A DNA stretch of 64,000 bases from Tannerella sp. (lineage in GTDB: Bacteria > Bacteroidota > Bacteroidia > Bacteroidales > Tannerellaceae), in the NCBI GenBank assembly GCA_031285565.1, contig JAITVY010000077.1:27508-91507 (forward strand). Direction: 5' to 3'. The stretch's first letter is position 1; the number at the start of each line of letters is the position of its first letter. The notes under the pieces are model-generated. The model had not been told where the DNA came from and did not search any database. It saw only the letters and a program-made list of their open reading frames with translations. Positions 52,444 to 60,396 of this stretch are shown here, in pieces. The translations under genes and the position numbers were made by a program.

Positions 52444-53085
52444 ATGGAAAAATCAAAACTGATACCTTATTACAATGGCTCCAAATGGGGCTTTTGCGAT
52501 GCACAAAAAAACATCGTTATTCCCTGCAAATACGACAAAGTGGAGCGCTTTAATGGAAAACTGGCAAAAATATTCCGTGAGAAATTCGATTTTACCAATG
52601 AGCGAACGATCTGTATGCTGAATTGCGGGCTGATTAACGATGCCGGAAAGGAAGTTCTTCCCTGCGAGTATTGCATAATCGGACCTTTTTCGGAAAACTT
52701 AGCGGTAATTTGTAAAACTGTAAATCATGTTAGTCAATACGGTTATATGAATACTACCGGGGAAATTGTTATACCGTTGGCATTTTCGCAAGCAAATGAT
52801 TTTAAAGAAGGCCGCGCCATTGTTTCCCGTGAGCGGTATGGATCGCTCTTTTTTATTGATAGAGAGGGGAAAACATGCTCAAAAGTATATAGTAAATTAC
52901 AGCACTTTTCCGAAGGATTGGCGGCCGCATTTATTGATGGACGCTGGGGATATATCAACAAAAATGATGAATGGGTAATACCACCCCGCTACAAGTTGGT
53001 GCATCCGTTTGAAGACGGTTTAACTTCTGTATATGTTGATAATGGCTTTGGATACTTAGGAATTGATGGAACCGAATATTTCTAA
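52444..53085 (+). CDS. WG-repeat protein
   Basis: This is a 213-residue cytoplasmic protein (no signal) built from about five WG repeats, a beta-hairpin unit with the pattern G-x-W-G-(F/Y)-(I/C)-x-x-x-G...V-I-P-x-x-Y-D. Clear copies are GSKWGFCDAQKNIVIPCKYD, CGLINDAGKEVLPCEY, YGYMNTTGEIVIPLAF, DGRWGYINKNDEWVIPPRY and NGFGYLGIDGTEYF. Such repeats occur as scaffold or surface modules and near toxins, with no single function. It is divergent from the TPR/HTH regulator. The 380 bp after it (53086-53466) hold operator site 2, a GATATTTG near-match to the -7 box (53290-53297) and no gene. Confidence 0.85.
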   Translation: MEKSKLIPYYNGSKWGFCDAQKNIVIPCKYDKVERFNGKLAKIFREKFDFTNERTICMLNCGLINDAGKEVLPCEYCIIGPFSENLAVICKTVNHVSQYGYMNTTGEIVIPLAFSQANDFKEGRAIVSRERYGSLFFIDREGKTCSKVYSKLQHFSEGLAAAFIDGRWGYINKNDEWVIPPRYKLVHPFEDGLTSVYVDNGFGYLGIDGTEYF

Positions 53086-53210
53086 AAGAAAAAGTAAATT
53101 TTGTTCACCAAGCTCTTCAGTAAGTAATAAGTATAGCATCCTACTTCATAATTCCAGATTCTAATCACATTGAAAACAGACTGATTTAAAGCGAAATAAC
53201 CATTTTGTAG

Positions 53211-53224
53211 ACAAACTGTATACA
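53211..53224. promoter_or_regulatory. putative operator ACAAACTGTATACA (site 2)
   Basis: Identical to site 1 over 14 bp. A looser inverted element CATACAGAATGTA follows at 53242-53254. It lies about 250 bp before the 739-aa gene and about 65 bp before a -7-like GATATTTG. Confidence 0.5.
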
Positions 53225-53466
53225 ACTTTTTCACTCTTTTGCATACAGAATGTAGCGCAAAAAAAGTACACCAAATGAAATTCATCCCGGATATTTGCAA
53301 TCAATATTCAATATCAAAAATGGAACATAAAATCATACCCCATACATCAAAAAAGCAAAAGAAGATGTAAATAAAAACTAGTATAACCCCAAAACCCATC
53401 AGGTTATAATAACCTATCAACTCATAGTTCAATAAACAATTTTAAAATCTTTAATCAGATAAAATA

Positions 53467-55686
53467 ATGGAACAGGAATTAAAAAAAGCTTCAGAACGAT
53501 GGATTCGTGAAGGGAAAATATTTAAAGACGAAATCAATGCATGGCTGGATATCATTTATATCGATGGTGAAGATACTGATACGGAATGTCCCGAGGAAAC
53601 CCGTAAGGACATGGCTGGGTATGTTCTTGAGCAGTTGGTAAAGTTCAACGAGGAAGGAAAGCACAAAGAGTTCCGCGAGTTATTCCCGCCAGATAACGAC
53701 CCACTGGGTAACGATGTGCTCAACAATGGCAGTTGGTACTCCATACGCAAGGTGGCGATGCTATCTGATGGCCGCGTACTGGCCAAACTGGGCAACTACC
53801 ATGAGTGGCAGGGAGTTTATGTGATGAACGGCGATGAAATAACCGAAGCAGAAGGCTTGTTGGGCTTCGGATTCAGCAAGGACAAAAAATACTTTGCTAA
53901 AGTGTACAACGATCGCATCGATGTACACGAAGGTTGGGATGGTCTTGTGGTAAGCACCTTTGGTTTCCCTGAAGGAAGTAACGCTCGCGAAATAGAGTTC
54001 GACAGTGTGGAAGTACTTTCCGATGGCAAACGCATCGTTTTGGTAAGCCACCGCGGAATCTTCATCATTGATGAAAAATCGTGCACTATGATCCACGGAT
54101 CGCTTGAGGGAGAAGAAAAACCGCAGGAATTCTGGCACACTGCGTCTGCCGATGACGAACCCGAGCGTCCGGCGCATATTCCCTCCGAAGCGGTATGGTG
54201 CGGCGACGGCGAATGGGCGTGGGGTAAAAATAATGCCGATGGCAACTCTGTGGGCGAGTGGAAATGGTGGACAGCTCCTACGGGGCATCTTGTCTGCGAT
54301 ACGACATATGAGGGCGACAGCGGCAATGACTTCACATTTACGCGTTATCACGAGGACGGCACTCTATCTGAAACAGGCAGATATATCGGCGGCCAGCTTT
54401 TCGGGGATTTGACCTACTATCGTAGCGACAATCCCACGACCGAAGATTATCCGGCCAAAGCAGGTCCTGATGTTTACAGAACGGTAATTGCCAACAAGAA
54501 TGGCTGCAAGGCCGAGGAGCATTACTACGACAAGCAGGGCAACGAATGCCAGGAGCCTTATATTTCCAACGTCGAAATGTCAGAATTGCTCAAAAAGATG
54601 AGCGTTATCGACCGTTTCTACATCGAAAAGGATTGGAAACACCTGCTCGAAGCCGCTGATGAACTTATCGAAAGCGGCGAGGCCGAGGACGACGACATGG
54701 ATCAGATGAAAGTGACATACTATAAAACGTATGCTTCATATCAGCTGGCCGGCAAGGAAAATATAACCGATCTGGAAGAAGATGCTGACACGATACTCGA
54801 TCTTTATTCGTTTACTCTGTGGCCTTTCCTGAGCGAATTCAATATTGCGCGTTCGGCTCTGCGCTTCGCGTATTACATAAAGGCTCAGCTTGCCATCTCC
54901 GGCGACGACTGGGAAGAGGCCCGCGACCAGCTCCGCGAGGCGTTCAACGTAACTTCACCTATTGATAACGAAGATATGTCTCCCTATGAAGCTTTGAAAA
55001 ATCATATTATCGAGAAACTCGGAAGTTTCGATGACGATGGAGGCCATAAATATAAATTCCTCGATTATCCGCATGCCGCCGTATCACCCGATGACAAATA
55101 TATCGCAGTAGGCTCTCAGTCTTCTTCACATATTGTACTTAAAGAGCAAGAGGGCGAGTGGGTAGAGACAGCCAACATTGTTCCACGTTCGGAGTACCCC
55201 AATATTGCTTGCTTCAACGACCGTACACGAGTGCCTATACTGGGGCTTGGCTCATGCCACTTCCAGCAAAGTGGTACACTGGGCGTATATGTGGAACAAA
55301 TCGAAGGTTTGGAAGCATCGGGCTGGGAGATGGACAGTGAGGCTATCTGGGTGATTGACGACAGCAAATGGATATTCAGTATGTATCCCTCAGGCCAGGG
55401 CTTTTACCTTGGTGCAAACGATGGCTACATCTGGCGTAAAATGGTATACAATGAAGCCGACTATTTATATATTGGCGGCACAATAATGTCCATAGACATA
55501 TCGCCGGACAACAGCTACCTGATTGCTGGGACTCATAGCGGCCAGGTAGTAGTATTGCGTTGGGATGAACGCGAACAGGAGGAGGGTAAAAATCCGCGTG
55601 TTGACCCCTATCTGATTACCAACCTGCCCGTGATTGACGAAAAACGGTATGTCTTTATGGCTGGCCACGATCCCATGGTTTGGTAA
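53467..55686 (+). CDS. 739-residue beta-rich protein of unknown function with MORN-like and propeller-like segments
   Basis: I do not recognise the family. There is no signal peptide. Residues about 1-75 are acidic and helical. About 90-220 is a propeller-like repeat region (SDGRVLAKLGNYHEWQGVYV, FSKDKKYFAKVYNDRIDVHE). The middle has a MORN/YwqK-like stretch (YHEDGTLSETGRYIGGQLFG). About 380-510 is helical and TPR-like (KKMSVIDRFYIEKDWKHLLE onward). About 520-739 returns to WD-like strands (AAVSPDDKYIAVGSQSSSHI; ISPDNSYLIAGTHSGQVVVL). Codon use is visibly G/C-richer than in the 46-kb region (GGC, GCC, GAC common), pointing to horizontal origin. It is the first large gene of the accessory block. 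Confidence 0.7.
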   Translation: MEQELKKASERWIREGKIFKDEINAWLDIIYIDGEDTDTECPEETRKDMAGYVLEQLVKFNEEGKHKEFRELFPPDNDPLGNDVLNNGSWYSIRKVAMLSDGRVLAKLGNYHEWQGVYVMNGDEITEAEGLLGFGFSKDKKYFAKVYNDRIDVHEGWDGLVVSTFGFPEGSNAREIEFDSVEVLSDGKRIVLVSHRGIFIIDEKSCTMIHGSLEGEEKPQEFWHTASADDEPERPAHIPSEAVWCGDGEWAWGKNNADGNSVGEWKWWTAPTGHLVCDTTYEGDSGNDFTFTRYHEDGTLSETGRYIGGQLFGDLTYYRSDNPTTEDYPAKAGPDVYRTVIANKNGCKAEEHYYDKQGNECQEPYISNVEMSELLKKMSVIDRFYIEKDWKHLLEAADELIESGEAEDDDMDQMKVTYYKTYASYQLAGKENITDLEEDADTILDLYSFTLWPFLSEFNIARSALRFAYYIKAQLAISGDDWEEARDQLREAFNVTSPIDNEDMSPYEALKNHIIEKLGSFDDDGGHKYKFLDYPHAAVSPDDKYIAVGSQSSSHIVLKEQEGEWVETANIVPRSEYPNIACFNDRTRVPILGLGSCHFQQSGTLGVYVEQIEGLEASGWEMDSEAIWVIDDSKWIFSMYPSGQGFYLGANDGYIWRKMVYNEADYLYIGGTIMSIDISPDNSYLIAGTHSGQVVVLRWDEREQEEGKNPRVDPYLITNLPVIDEKRYVFMAGHDPMVW

Positions 55687-55693
55687 AGTTTGG

Positions 55694-55770
55694 TCGTCAT
55701 TGCGAGTGACTTGTTTTTAGATTGCGAAGCAATCTTCTAGATATAGCAGATTGCTTTGCTATGCTCGTAA
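55694..55770. repeat. GCGAAGCAATCT-type interspersed repeat
   Basis: CGTCATTGCGAG, the palindrome AGATTGCGAAGCAATCT (55719-55735) and GCAGATTGCTTTGCTATGCTC follow each other. This matches a CATTGCGAG...GCGAAGCAATCT repeat I recall as common in bacterial intergenic DNA. It starts 7 bp after the stop of the 739-aa gene. Confidence 0.6.
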
Positions 55771-55832
55771 CCATGGCAATAACTACTCCGTCAGGAGCTG
55801 AAAGAATAAATAATTACATAGCAAATAAAAAA

Positions 55833-56025
55833 ATGACAACACTAAAAGTTTACATCCGGAACACCCGCGCTTCATATAGGCAAGCCCATTATGTATTTTG
55901 ATACTTTAATCGTTAAGGATGGAAAATACCACTTGATGAGGAGGGATTCGGAAAGCAGAGGGGGGCCGGAGATATTGAAACTGATAGTTTGTTTACTACT
56001 TCACCAGAACAATCAAAATAAATAA
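55833..56025 (+). pseudogene. two overlapping short frames, possibly one frameshifted small gene
   Basis: A frame starting MTTLKVYIRNTRASYRQAHY (22 codons, 55833-55901) ends where a second frame, MYFDTLIVKDGKYHLMRRDS (44 codons, 55891-56025), begins. Joined by a frameshift they would read as one small protein of about 60 residues. The stop of the second is 6 bp before the ankyrin gene. No family is recognised; it may be chance. Confidence 0.25.
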
Positions 56026-56031
56026 CACACA

Positions 56032-57222
56032 ATGAAAACAAAAACCAACCTACAGGAACTGAACGAAGACAACTTTGGAGAGCTGCTAACCATAATCAGT
56101 CAAGAAGATGCTGAAAAGTTGTACGGCGCGCCGGAATTACATGCCGGCTATGACGACAATGAGGAAATATCGCCCGTGGGCTTGTACAAGGGCAACTTAC
56201 ATGTAAGCAGCATCAGTGCAGGCGACAAGTCAGACACCACGCTGTACAAACTCATTGTTGACGGCGATTTAACCGTTGACGGTAACATTGACTGGTACAA
56301 TGAACTTAACGACAGCTACGTAGTTGTAACCGGAAACCTGAAAGCCAAAAGCATGGTATTGGGTGGCACGGTAGAGTTTTACGTAAAAGGCAATGTGGAG
56401 GCGGAATGCGGCATCATGGGACATACGGGCGATGATGGCGGTTCGCTCACCATAGGTGGCACAACCAAAGCTCCGGTTATTGTAAACACCACCTACTTCA
56501 GCATGAGTTTTGGGCATCAACCCAACGCCATTGTTATTGGTGATACCTTCCGCACCGGCTGCGCGGTTGATTATAGTGATGAATTTGAGTACGATGAAGA
56601 CAATGCGGAAGCCGAACCGCTGCTGCAAATCCTTCTACCTAAATATTGGGACGAAGACGGCACACTGGATAGCGACAAAATTGGCGACGCCCTCCGTGCC
56701 GGTAAAAGCATTTTGAAAAAACAAAAAGGAGAAAAATCGAAAACCGCTGACAAGCGACTCCTTCAAGCAGTGGACAAGAACGACGTTGAGGCCGTAAAAA
56801 AGCTGATTACCGAAGGCAGCGACTTAAACCCAAAAAACTACTACGGTAGCACCCCACTTGCCCAAGCATGTCTAAAGAATCAACAGGAAATTGCCATGCT
56901 GCTAATTGATGCCGGAGCAGCTATTTTGCTTACCGATAAATACAAGCAATACCCCATGCAGCTTGCCGCCGAGAACGGCGGGCACGATGTAGTACAACGC
57001 CTGCTGGCAATGGGCAGCCCCATTAATGCGCAAACTACCGACAACTCAACCGCCCTACAATGGGCTGCTGAGAAGGGGCATCTTGAAATTGTAAAAACCC
57101 TTATTGAAGCCGGAGCCGACCCCGCATTGAAAAACAATTGGAGTAAAGGCCCGTTAGAGCTTGCCAAAGAAAATAAACATACCGAAATAGTGGATTATCT
57201 AAAAAACTTAAAGAAGAAATGA
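56032..57222 (+). CDS. beta-helix (bactofilin-like) module fused to ankyrin repeats
   Basis: The 396-residue product has no signal peptide. Residues about 50-180 form the module shared with the next two large genes. It is a run of short repeated strands: LYKGNLHVSSIS, LYKLIVDGDLTVDGNIDW, SYVVVTGNLKAKSMVLGG, VEFYVKGNVEAECGIMGHTG, GGSLTIGGTTKAPVIV. These resemble the right-handed beta-helix of bactofilins and other polymer-forming proteins. An acidic linker ends in the block ALRAGKSILKK. Residues about 245-396 are four ankyrin repeats (YYGSTPLAQACLKNQQEIAM; NSTALQWAAEKGHLEIVKTL). Its stop overlaps the next start (ATGA). Function is unknown. Confidence 0.75.
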   Translation: MKTKTNLQELNEDNFGELLTIISQEDAEKLYGAPELHAGYDDNEEISPVGLYKGNLHVSSISAGDKSDTTLYKLIVDGDLTVDGNIDWYNELNDSYVVVTGNLKAKSMVLGGTVEFYVKGNVEAECGIMGHTGDDGGSLTIGGTTKAPVIVNTTYFSMSFGHQPNAIVIGDTFRTGCAVDYSDEFEYDEDNAEAEPLLQILLPKYWDEDGTLDSDKIGDALRAGKSILKKQKGEKSKTADKRLLQAVDKNDVEAVKKLITEGSDLNPKNYYGSTPLAQACLKNQQEIAMLLIDAGAAILLTDKYKQYPMQLAAENGGHDVVQRLLAMGSPINAQTTDNSTALQWAAEKGHLEIVKTLIEAGADPALKNNWSKGPLELAKENKHTEIVDYLKNLKKK

Positions 57223-57932
57223 CACATACAACTATTAATCATAACACTAAAACATCAAACACTATGACAACAGACAAAAATTTAATGCTAAACGAAGCAA
57301 ACATTGAGCAGTATGCTAAGACCGTTAATACTGCGGAGACCGATAGCCAATACAGTATTTCAGACAACGTAAATTTTCCGTTTACCTCCTTTGCCGGGAA
57401 GCAAGCTACCCGCCTTATTGAGGGCGACTGCCACATTAAAAGCCTAGTGGTAAGCAAGCAGGATTGGTGCCCCTTTAACCTGATTGTTAACGGCAACTTA
57501 ACGGTTGACGAGGATATTGATTGGGCGGAATGGGGCAGCGGCTCGTTTCTGGTTGTAACAGGCAATTTGCATGTACGTAACCTATTTATGTCGGGTTGCC
57601 CCGAAGTGGTAGTACTAGGCGATTTGATTGCAGACAATGGCATTGTAGGCTCGCGCGGCGACAATGGTGGGATGCTGACCGTGTTGGGCCGCACAAAAGC
57701 GCAAGCAATGCTTTGTACCACCTATTTTGGCATGGAGTTTGCCAGCCGCCCCGAAGCCTTCATTATTGCTGATAGTAGAGACTTTAAATTTGACGTTGAC
57801 CTTGACGAAACTGATTACGATATGGTTGCCAAAGCCATAGACCCTGTTTGTTTCCCTGAAGAGGAAGGCATTATTGAAGAAGACGAGTTTAAAGATCTGC
57901 TGCGCGAAGGCAAAAGCGTACTTAAAAAGTAA
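57219..57932 (+). CDS. stand-alone beta-helix (bactofilin-like) module protein
   Basis: The 237-residue product starts at the ATG overlapping the previous stop (ATGA); an ATG at 57264 (MTTDKNLMLNE) would give 222 residues and fits the other two N-termini better. The shared module spans about 65-195: IEGDCHIKSLVV, NLIVNGNLTVDEDIDWAEWG, FLVVTGNLHVRNLFMSGCP, VVVLGDLIADNGIVGSRGDN, GGMLTVLGRTKAQAM. It ends with an acidic tail and LLREGKSVLKK, the same ending as the module in its neighbours. There is no partner domain. Tandem placement and coupling imply co-expression with the ankyrin fusion. Confidence 0.72.
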   Translation: MTHTTINHNTKTSNTMTTDKNLMLNEANIEQYAKTVNTAETDSQYSISDNVNFPFTSFAGKQATRLIEGDCHIKSLVVSKQDWCPFNLIVNGNLTVDEDIDWAEWGSGSFLVVTGNLHVRNLFMSGCPEVVVLGDLIADNGIVGSRGDNGGMLTVLGRTKAQAMLCTTYFGMEFASRPEAFIIADSRDFKFDVDLDETDYDMVAKAIDPVCFPEEEGIIEEDEFKDLLREGKSVLKK

Positions 57933-57962
57933 AAGTAATCGACAGGATAGTCTGCTATCAAA

Positions 57963-58091
57963 ATGATAATGTGGACATTCAAAGGCATTTCTCCTGATGC
58001 CGTATTCAGCGTTCCCGCACCACTTGTAGAGCAATACTCAATGTTGCTAAATAAAGATGTACGGGAAAAGGTACATGTTAAGTTAATCTAA
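57963..58091 (+). CDS. 42-residue protein inside the module operon
   Basis: A short frame beginning MIMWTFKGISPDAVFSVPAP and ending REKVHVKLI. It starts 30 bp after the module gene and ends 3 bp before the ATG of the WGR/WG fusion, so it is spaced like a real operon gene. The family is not recognised; a remnant of a larger gene is possible. Supported only by position and an open frame. Confidence 0.4.
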   Translation: MIMWTFKGISPDAVFSVPAPLVEQYSMLLNKDVREKVHVKLI

Positions 58092-58094
58092 ATA

Positions 58095-59252
58095 ATGAAC
58101 AGCGATATGAAACGTACATTTGTCTTCACAGACGATAAGTCTAACAAATTCTGGACAATAGAAGTTGAAGGAACAAAAGTTACTGTAATTTACGGCAAAG
58201 CAGGCACTGCAAGTCAAGTACAAACCAAGCAGTTTGCCGACGAACACAACTATTCCATTATTGATAAAACAGGAAAAGTAGTTGGAAAAATAGATAATTG
58301 CATTTCCGCAACGCCTTTCGAAAACGGAATCTCCACTGTGCAAGTACCGGCCAAAGAATATGGAGAAACAGCCAAATACGGAATTATTGATAAAACGGGT
58401 AAGCCCCTTTCGGGATTTCGTTACGAAAATGTTTATGCCTTTATAGAAGGAGTGGCGTGGGTTACCTGCCCCGATGATTTCGAAAAATATGCCTTTATCG
58501 ACATTCACGGCACAGAGTTTTGGGTAAAAGACAACAACCTTGCCGAAAAGCAAGCAAATGCCGAAAAGAAATACAAAGCACATAAAACGCCTGTGCCGCC
58601 TGCCGGCACAGTATTGGACGATAACACATTCCCCAAATATACCGAACTGATCGCCAATAAAACTGCTGAAAAATATTATCAGCTAACCAAACATATATCG
58701 TATCCGTTTATGGATTTTGCCAGCACAGAAGCCGAAACCAATGAATACGATGATGAATATCAGGAAATCCGCATTTTTAAAGGCGATTTACATGTATCGG
58801 GAATCCAATCAGCCATGAAGCGCGACTGGAATTTATTCAGTTTGATAGTGGACGGAAATTTAATAGTAGATGGCGATATCGACTGGGCGGAAGGCAATAA
58901 CGGTTCGTTTATTTATGTAACCGGCAATGTAACTGCTCAAAATGTGATATTAGAAGGTAACCCTCAAGTAGTTATTCTCGGCAATCTGGAAGCTGAAAAT
59001 GGAATAATGGGCTATTACGGCGATGATGGCGGACAACTTTATGTTGATGGCGAAACAAAAGCCCCAATAGTTGTTGAAATGTATTATTTCATTATGAATT
59101 TTGGAAAACCGAAAGAAGGAACATATATCGATTGTGATAATGAGGAAGAAGCAGCGCAAATGCTTCTGCCAAAATTCTATAAAGACGAATCATTCGATAG
59201 CAGGGCTATTGCAAATGCATTGAGAAATGGCGAAAACATATTGCGAAAATAG
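58095..59252 (+). CDS. WGR/WG-repeat protein fused to beta-helix (bactofilin-like) module
   Basis: The 385-residue product has three parts. Residues 5-50 are a WGR domain (MKRTFVFTDDKSNKFWTIEV then YGKAGTASQVQTKQFADE), a nucleic-acid-associated domain known from PARPs and bacterial MolR-like proteins. About 52-150 are WG repeats (HNYSIIDKTGKVVGKI; KYGIIDKTGKPLSGFRYENV). About 215-340 are the shared module: FKGDLHVSGIQ, SLIVDGNLIVDGDIDWAEGN, FIYVTGNVTAQNVILEG, VVILGNLEAENGIMGYYGDD. The ending ALRNGENILRK again mirrors the neighbours. No signal peptide. The order WGR-WG-module is unfamiliar to me. Confidence 0.75.
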   Translation: MNSDMKRTFVFTDDKSNKFWTIEVEGTKVTVIYGKAGTASQVQTKQFADEHNYSIIDKTGKVVGKIDNCISATPFENGISTVQVPAKEYGETAKYGIIDKTGKPLSGFRYENVYAFIEGVAWVTCPDDFEKYAFIDIHGTEFWVKDNNLAEKQANAEKKYKAHKTPVPPAGTVLDDNTFPKYTELIANKTAEKYYQLTKHISYPFMDFASTEAETNEYDDEYQEIRIFKGDLHVSGIQSAMKRDWNLFSLIVDGNLIVDGDIDWAEGNNGSFIYVTGNVTAQNVILEGNPQVVILGNLEAENGIMGYYGDDGGQLYVDGETKAPIVVEMYYFIMNFGKPKEGTYIDCDNEEEAAQMLLPKFYKDESFDSRAIANALRNGENILRK

Positions 59253-59288
59253 TAAACATAAAGTAGTAATTCTTAATTCCAATGAAAT

Positions 59289-59873
59289 ATGTCAAACCAA
59301 ACAGCATATAACATGATAAGAGAAGCACCTTCACGACAACAAGGCCTGATAAAACATTTCCGGTATCTGGCCGATACCGGAGGTTTTGAGCCTGTACTTT
59401 CCGCCATTATGGTGCAGGCTCAGAGCGTAACACTTGATGAGGACGAAAACCTTGTGGTGCAATTCTCCGGTGAAAAAAGGCTGACATGTCGTCCACCCGA
59501 AGACCCGGAAATCTATACCTCCTGGCCGGAATCGTTTTGTCGGTTGGTAGCCGTACATGGCTTTATAAGTTTCCCTGACGACAGTGGTTGGGCGCTCAAC
59601 CTCGGCGATATGGGTGGTTTCGACTACAGTTTCCTGGAAGAAGGCGATAACGAAAGACTCCTTTCACTCGTTGATTCTCCGGAAGAGATCCTGAATCCAT
59701 TCACCGATTATTCCGACTGGTGGATTTACCATCCTACAGAAAAGAACCCGCAGGGTGAACCATTGCTTTGCCTTTTCTCACACGAAAGTTGCGAAGTAGA
59801 AAAGAAATGCCCATACAATGCAGGCTCGCTTTTGCTGGCACGCATGGCCGAAGTTCTCAACAGTCACCCCTAA
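59289..59873 (+). CDS. 194-residue protein of unknown function in the accessory block
   Basis: No family is recognised with confidence. The soluble acidic protein has a helical start (SNQTAYNMIREAPSRQQGLI), a long central beta region (SVTLDEDENLVVQFSGEKRL; GWALNLGDMGGFDYSFLEEG) and a late PLLCLFSHESCEVEKKC. The Trp/Asp-rich middle and length recall SUKH/Imm-type immunity proteins of polymorphic toxins, but I see no decisive motif. It follows the WGR fusion after 36 bp and precedes the next small gene by 18 bp. Confidence 0.65.
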   Translation: MSNQTAYNMIREAPSRQQGLIKHFRYLADTGGFEPVLSAIMVQAQSVTLDEDENLVVQFSGEKRLTCRPPEDPEIYTSWPESFCRLVAVHGFISFPDDSGWALNLGDMGGFDYSFLEEGDNERLLSLVDSPEEILNPFTDYSDWWIYHPTEKNPQGEPLLCLFSHESCEVEKKCPYNAGSLLLARMAEVLNSHP

Positions 59874-59891
59874 TTCAAAATTTTATTTCCA

Positions 59892-60332
59892 ATGGTACAG
59901 ATTACATTCAAAACCAAGCAAGGCGAAACGTATAGCCTCGGAGTAAGCAATTTCAGTTATACAATCAATGATTATGAAACGTTCGAAATCAGCCTGGCTG
60001 CCACCATGGAGCAAGCTATCGACCCGTTTATCCTGCGGTTAGTGAGCCATTCGATCAGTGAGAAAAAAGAAAAAACATCACCATCTGTCAAATCGCTGAG
60101 ACGCGACCACCATGGAAAACCAACAGGACTGGAAGTTTCCATCACGTATAGTCGGTTGGAAAATGGGCAAATAGCACCTGCTGTCATTCAACTATGTAAT
60201 GCTCGCGTTACATCCAATATCTCCGAATCGGTTAATGCCTATTCTCCAAATGGGAATGTTCAAAGCAACAGTTGCTTTAGCCTTACCAGCAATGAAGCAA
60301 CCATTTATGGTGTGGAATTTCCTGGGAGATAG
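59892..60332 (+). CDS. 146-residue beta-rich protein, weakly Hcp/TssD-like
   Basis: This small soluble protein lacks a signal peptide and consists mainly of strands: MVQITFKTKQGETYSLGVS at the start, ISLAATMEQAIDPFILRLVS in the middle, and IQLCNARVTSNISESVNAYS with CFSLTSNEATIYGVEF at the end. The last half resembles, by eye only, the C-terminal strands of Bacteroidetes type VI tube proteins (an I-x-N-A-x-V...S/T-x-x-A-x-I-x-x-G-x-x-F pattern). No other T6SS gene is in the window, so this is a weak guess. It is the last gene of the block; a 64-bp gap separates it from the convergent T9SS cargo gene. Confidence 0.55.
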   Translation: MVQITFKTKQGETYSLGVSNFSYTINDYETFEISLAATMEQAIDPFILRLVSHSISEKKEKTSPSVKSLRRDHHGKPTGLEVSITYSRLENGQIAPAVIQLCNARVTSNISESVNAYSPNGNVQSNSCFSLTSNEATIYGVEFPGR

Positions 60333-60396
60333 ACAGATCTGATTACATAAACATGATTTCTGAAAAGAAATTATTCTGAGAATTTATTTATAACAT

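Noticed and set aside
53761..54351. Long minus-strand frames (196 and 172 codons) inside the 739-aa gene
   Set aside because: They are antisense shadows of a G/C-richer gene; no start context or family fits.
57239..57721. 160-codon minus-strand frame inside the second beta-helix gene
   Set aside because: Antisense to a conserved repeat module shared with its neighbours; shadow frame.
58083..58583. 166-codon minus-strand frame opposite the WGR domain
   Set aside because: The plus strand encodes recognisable WGR and WG repeats; the minus frame is an open antisense shadow.
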